From the NCBI RefSeq assembly GCF_902806685.2, contig NC_048562.1, forward strand, positions 5,324,368 to 5,388,367: DNA of 64,000 nt, read 5' to 3'. Made by a program: the position numbers and the translations under genes. This DNA is from Maniola hyperantus (lineage: Eukaryota > Arthropoda > Insecta > Lepidoptera > Nymphalidae). The notes under the pieces were generated by a model that did no database searches, was not told the DNA's origin, and worked only from the letters and a program-made list of their open reading frames with translations. Below, in pieces: positions 59,816-64,000 of this stretch; position 1 is the first letter of the stretch; every line of letters starts with the position of its first letter.

Positions 59816-62086
59816 ATGGCGCCGACGAAATTCGGGCTCTTCAAGTCGAGGAGCAGAGAGCAGCCCGAACAGCCTTCCACTGAGAACCTACTAGAGACCA
59901 ACAATGAAGTTGAACTTTGTAAGAATTCTATTCTATCCTATCCTATCCTATATCCTAATCTAATCTAATCTAATCTAATCTACATGCTACAGATAAGCCC
60001 CCGGATTCGCCCGTGCCCTCCACAAGTAAAGGCTTCATGGGCAACGAGGATATGATTCCCGCAGCCATATTCTCCATCCTTAACATAGACGACGATGACG
60101 ATGATGAGGTAAGTTACATGGAGAAAATTACATTTCCTGCATAACATAGTACATCTAAAAATAGATATGCTAGCTAATGCTAGCACTACGTCCGCAGGGA
60201 TTTATGTTTTTTAAAAATCCCGTAGGAACTCTTTGATTTTCCGGGATAAAAAGTTGCCTATAGTATCCTTTCCCGGGATATAAGCTAACTCTGCACCAAA
60301 TTTCATCAAAATCGGTTAAATTATTGGGCCATGAAAAGCTAGCAGATATACAGACAGACAGATAGACAGACAGATAAACACACTTTCGCATTTATAATAG
60401 ATATTAGTATAGAAGTATGGATAAATGGGAAGGTGACTGACTGACTGATCTATCAACGCAAAGCAGAAAAACAATCAATCAAAGGTGATTGCGATCTTGA
60501 CATTGTAGCTGTACCTCGCTATTTATTCTATATTCTATTTTATTCTATTCTATTCATTTTGCTAACTGAATTATCGAATATTTTCAATTGTGGGTAGAAC
60601 TGAAAAAAATATATTGTTCCAGTTAATCTTCGACGATCACCAGAAGTCTCGACCGGAGAGCCAGTGCAGCAAATTAGAAGACCAACAGGTAAGTCATCTT
60701 GAAAAGTTGAAAATGTGTGACCTACCCTCAATTTAACAAAAAAACTTGCTTTTGTCTATTTTTAATACTCACGCAAACACGATGATGAACTAACCATAGT
60801 CTTTTTCAATCACAGATAGACTACCACCAATTCCAAAACCAATCCTCCGGTACATCGACAAGCACCCTCGAGGATCTCGACCAAATATCGCAAATCCACG
60901 ACGAACCGGACACGATAGCGTTAGACGAAGACGCGTCGACGACATACGACGCGAACTCGATACAGTTCGACGAGAGCTCGATAGCGGACAGCGAGGACGT
61001 GTCCATGTATTGTGCCATGTTGAAGAAACCCAAGAAGAGCAGATCCAAGGAGCAACAGCTGACTGATTTCGACATGTGGCAAGCCAGCAACTTCGAAGTC
61101 ATGCAGGTAATCATTCATTCATTCATTCACCGTTCGGTCTTACATTCATTCATGTAACGATATGGTAAATTGCCTCTGACTGGACATCCTTGGATATGTG
61201 GCAAGCGAGCTATGTGGAAATTATGTACATGTCATCATTCATTCATTCATTCACTCCTTCACTCACGTTGATTCCTTTATAAGCAGCGACTTGGCCTAAG
61301 CTGATGTCGGTCAAGCATATCGCTAACATTTTGGTCGCGTATTAATGTATTAGCGTAAAGGGGTCATTTATATCAGTCAGTCAGGCACCAACCCTCAGCT
61401 ACACTTGATAGCGCCAGCTGGGCCGATGGTTGTATCGTGAAACTTCTTTATACTTATGGCAGAAAACTCCGTTAGTGCGAGTACTGTCGGCGGTACATTT
61501 GTTCGGGACTACGTCATGAAATGTTATCGATTGAATAGCGCCATCTAGTTGCATCTGTGGCAACCGCTACAGTACTATAGTGAGTTTGTGAAGCCCAAGT
61601 AAACAGAGCAACAGCTGACTTTGACCGCAGTAGCGTTAGACAAATACGCGTCGATGACGTATGACGCAAACTCGATACAGTTCGACGAGAGCTCGATAGC
61701 GGACAGCGAGGATGTGTCCATGTTGAAGAAACCCAAGAATAGCAGGCCCAAGGAGCAACAGTGGACTGATTTTGATATGTGACCTAGCATGGGAGAGAAG
61801 ACCCGTGCTCTGTAGTGAGCTGACGATGGGTTGTTCATGATGAGATTACATCCACTAATTTTGTTATCTGTTGTTACAGAACCTCCTAACACGCAGCGGC
61901 ACACTAGACGAACAAATCAAGTGGGAGGCGATAGCGACCTCCCGCGGACTTTGCACCCTCACCGATAGCTGCACGTGCGACGACTGCACGGGGGCCAAGT
62001 ACCTCGCGGGCGTCACGGACGGCGACGGGGGGTTGGGCGCTGCGCCCTTACTCACCGCCATCAATGTTGGCTGTCAGATACAGTAA
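59816..62086 (+). CDS. Unrecognised acidic protein, 260 residues, five coding exons
   Basis: Exons 59816-59918, 59993-60108, 60623-60688, 60816-61106 and 61880-62086 all have GT-AG borders and join in frame (260 residues, stop TAA). An acceptor (AAATATTGCAG) lies 3 bases before the ATG, so an upstream untranslated exon is likely. The N-terminus is MAPTKFGLFKSRSREQPEQP. Exon 2 encodes a hydrophobic AAIFSILNI followed by a run of seven acidic residues. Exon 4 is rich in Asp, Ser and Glu and has a basic patch LKKPKKSRSK. The C-terminus has a cysteine cluster C-T-L-T-D-S-C-T-C-D-D-C and ends INVGCQIQ. No signal peptide or membrane segment is evident. I do not recognise the family. An exon 4 duplicate and a large tandem array derived from exon 5 lie beside it. 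Confidence 0.85.
60172..60420 (-). mobile_element. Helitron-like short repeat, family C
   Basis: GCTAATGCTAGCACTACGTC, TTTTCCGGGATAAAAAGTTG and (GACA)n. In intron 2 of the unknown gene. Confidence 0.7.
61165..61215 (+). pseudogene. Short copy of the 3' end of exon 4 of the unknown gene
   Basis: GGATATGTGGCAAGCGAGCT and GTGGAAATTATG match the exon 4 end encoding FDMWQASNFEVMQ, with substitutions. It is followed by a CATTCATT run similar to the one after the real exon's donor. Confidence 0.65.
61590..61790 (+). pseudogene. Decayed copy of exon 4 of the unknown gene
   Basis: About 170 bases match exon 4 (ANSIQFDESSIADSEDVSML and KKPKNSRPKEQQWTDFDM are readable), but five codons around YCAM are missing and DM is followed by TGA. 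A SINE family E tail piece follows (about 61795-61840). It lies in intron 4 and is a pseudoexon. Confidence 0.85.
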
Positions 62087-64000
62087 CTGCTCTGCACCCT
62101 CACCGATAGCTGCACGTGCGACGACTGCACGGGGGCCAAGTACCTCGCGGGCGTCACGGACGGCGACGGGGGGTTGGGCGCTGCGCCCTTACTCACCGCC
62201 ATCAACGTTGGCTGTCAGATACAGTAACTGCTCTGCACCCTCACCGATAGCTGCACGTGCGACGACTGCACGGGGGCCAAGTACCTCGCGGGCGTCACGG
62301 ACGGCGACGGGGGGTTGGGCGCTGCGCCCTTACTCACCGCCATCAATGTTGGCTGTCAGATACAGTAACTGCTCTGCACCCTCACCGATAGCTGCACGTG
62401 CGACGACTGCACGGGGGCCAAGTACCTCGCGGGCGTCACGGACGGCGACGGGGGGTTGGGCGCTGCGCCCTTACTCACCGCCATCAACGTTGGCTGTCAG
62501 ATACAGTAACTGCTCTGCACCCTCACCGATAGCTGCACGTGCGACGACTGCACGGGGGCCAAGTACCTCGCGGGCGTCACGGACGGCGACGGGGGGTTGG
62601 GCGCTGCGCCCTTACTCACCGCCATCAATGTTGGCTGTCAGATACAGTAACTGCTCTGCACCCTCACCGATAGCTGCACGTGCGACGACTGCACGGGGGC
62701 CAAGTACCTCGCGGGCGTCACGGACGGCGACGGGGGGTTGGGCGCTGCGCCCTTACTCACCGCCATCAATGTTGGCTGTCAGATACAGTAACTGCTCTGC
62801 ACCCTCACCGATAGCTGCACGTGCGACGACTGCACGGGGGCCAAGTACCTCGCGGGCGTCACGGACGGCGACGGGGGGTTGGGCGCTGCGCCCTTACTCA
62901 CCGCCATCAATGTTGGCTGTCAGATACAGTAACTGCTCTGCACCCTCACCGATAGCTGCACGTGCGACGACTGCACGGGGGCCAAGTACCTCGCGGGCGT
63001 CACGGACGGCGACGGGGGGTTGGGCGCTGCGCCCTTACTCACCGCCATCAACGTTGGCTGTCAGATACAGTAACTGCTCTGCACCCTCACCGATAGCTGC
63101 ACGTGCGACGACTGCACGGGGGCCAAGTACCTCGCGGGCGTCACGGACGGCGACGGGGGGTTGGGCGCTGCGCCCTTACTCACCGCCATCAATGTTGGCT
63201 GTCAGATACAGTAACTGCTCTGCACCCTCACCGATAGCTGCACGTGCGACGACTGCACGGGGGCCAAGTACCTCGCGGGCGTCACGGACGGCGACGGGGG
63301 GTTGGGCGCTGCGCCCTTACTCACCGCCATCAACGTTGGCTGTCAGATACAGTAACTGCTCTGCACCCTCACCGATAGCTGCACGTGCGACGACTGCACG
63401 GGGGCCAAGTACCTCGCGGGCGTCACGGACGGCGACGGGGGGTTGGGCGCTGCGCCCTTACTCACCGCCATCAATGTTGGCTGTCAGATACAGTAACTGC
63501 TCTGCACCCTCACCGATAGCTGCACGTGCGACGACTGCACGGGGGCCAAGTACCTCGCGGGCGTCACGGACGGCGACGGGGGGTTGGGCGCTGCGCCCTT
63601 ACTCACCGCCATCAATGTTGGCTGTCAGATACAGTAACTGCTCTGCACCCTCACCGATAGCTGCACGTGCGACGACTGCACGGGGGCCAAGTACCTCGCG
63701 GGCGTCACGGACGGCGACGGGGGGTTGGGCGCTGCGCCCTTACTCACCGCCATCAATGTTGGCTGTCAGATACAGTAACTGCTCTGCACCCTCACCGATA
63801 GCTGCACGTGCGACGACTGCACGGGGGCCAAGTACCTCGCGGGCGTCACGGACGGCGACGGGGGGTTGGGCGCTGCGCCCTTACTCACCGCCATCAATGT
63901 TGGCTGTCAGATACAGTAACTGCTCTGCACCCTCACCGATAGCTGCACGTGCGACGACTGCACGGGGGCCAAGTACCTCGCGGGCGTCACGGACGGCGAC
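62087..64000 (+). repeat. 141-bp tandem array derived from the final coding exon, open at the window end
   Basis: After the stop of the unknown gene (62086) the sequence repeats every 141 bases: stops TAA end at 62227, 62368 and so on to 63919, giving 13 complete units plus 81 bases of a 14th. Each unit is the last 135 coding bases of exon 5 (61952-62086) preceded by a 6-base linker CTGCTC. Units are nearly identical; the one variable site seen is AAT or AAC in the codon for the Asn of AINVG (AAC in units 1, 3, 7 and 9). The period is a multiple of 3, so every unit keeps the frame and a stop. The array continues past the window. Confidence 0.97.

Noticed and set aside
61871..61879. Start codon-like reading through MLQNLL upstream of exon 5
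   Set aside because: The bases TTGTTACAG are a splice acceptor; the exon begins at AAC (61880) and joins in phase with exon 4.
62087..64000. CRISPR-like array
   Set aside because: Units are contiguous and almost identical with no variable spacers, and the founder is a eukaryotic coding exon.

Overview
The window is AT-rich nuclear DNA from an animal, most likely a moth or butterfly (Lepidoptera). Three things point there: spliced genes with GT-AG introns, a neuropeptide F precursor of lepidopteran NPF1 type, and very dense short repeats ending in GCGACTTCGTCCGCG, GACTCGCACTTGGCCGG or similar that are typical of lepidopteran genomes. No bacterial operon, CRISPR array or rRNA is present.

Four genes can be read through their splice sites. 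(1) 14055-24791, minus strand: a CTD small phosphatase-like protein 2 (CTDSPL2) orthologue of 11 coding exons and 706 residues, with an intact HAD phosphatase domain at its C-terminus. (2) 25527-26824, plus strand, divergent from the first: a two-exon gene for a 71-residue helical protein whose pattern recalls Duo1 of the fungal kinetochore DASH/Dam1 complex (tentative). (3) 54941-56259, plus strand: NPF1, with signal peptide, 36-residue RY-amide peptide, GKR processing site and C-terminal flanking peptide; a possible first untranslated exon lies near 36.6 kb. (4) 59816-62086, plus strand: an unrecognised acidic 260-residue protein in five exons. The last 135 bases of its coding sequence are the founder of a 141-bp tandem array that fills 62087-64000 and runs off the window.

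By region: 1-14 kb is repeats only. 14-25 kb is the phosphatase gene; introns 6 and 9 carry one minisatellite family and intron 8 is almost all another, and part of exon 2 is duplicated in intron 1. 25-27 kb is the small divergent gene. 27-54 kb is mostly repeats, including a young non-autonomous LTR retrotransposon (42314-46722, LTRs with no difference seen, 4-bp target duplication) and a 3' fragment of a second LTR element (about 48.2-48.5 kb). 54-56 kb is NPF1, whose intron holds a broken copy of part of its first coding exon. 56-59.8 kb is mostly unique AT-rich DNA with several primer-binding-site-like motifs. 59.8-64 kb is the unknown gene and its array.

A theme runs through the window: local duplication of exon-sized pieces. 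All three larger genes have partial exon copies next to the parent exon, and in the last gene one piece has been amplified into a satellite-like array. The genes have no evident shared pathway. Repeat coordinates are approximate to about 5-20 bases unless stated otherwise; exon boundaries were read base by base.
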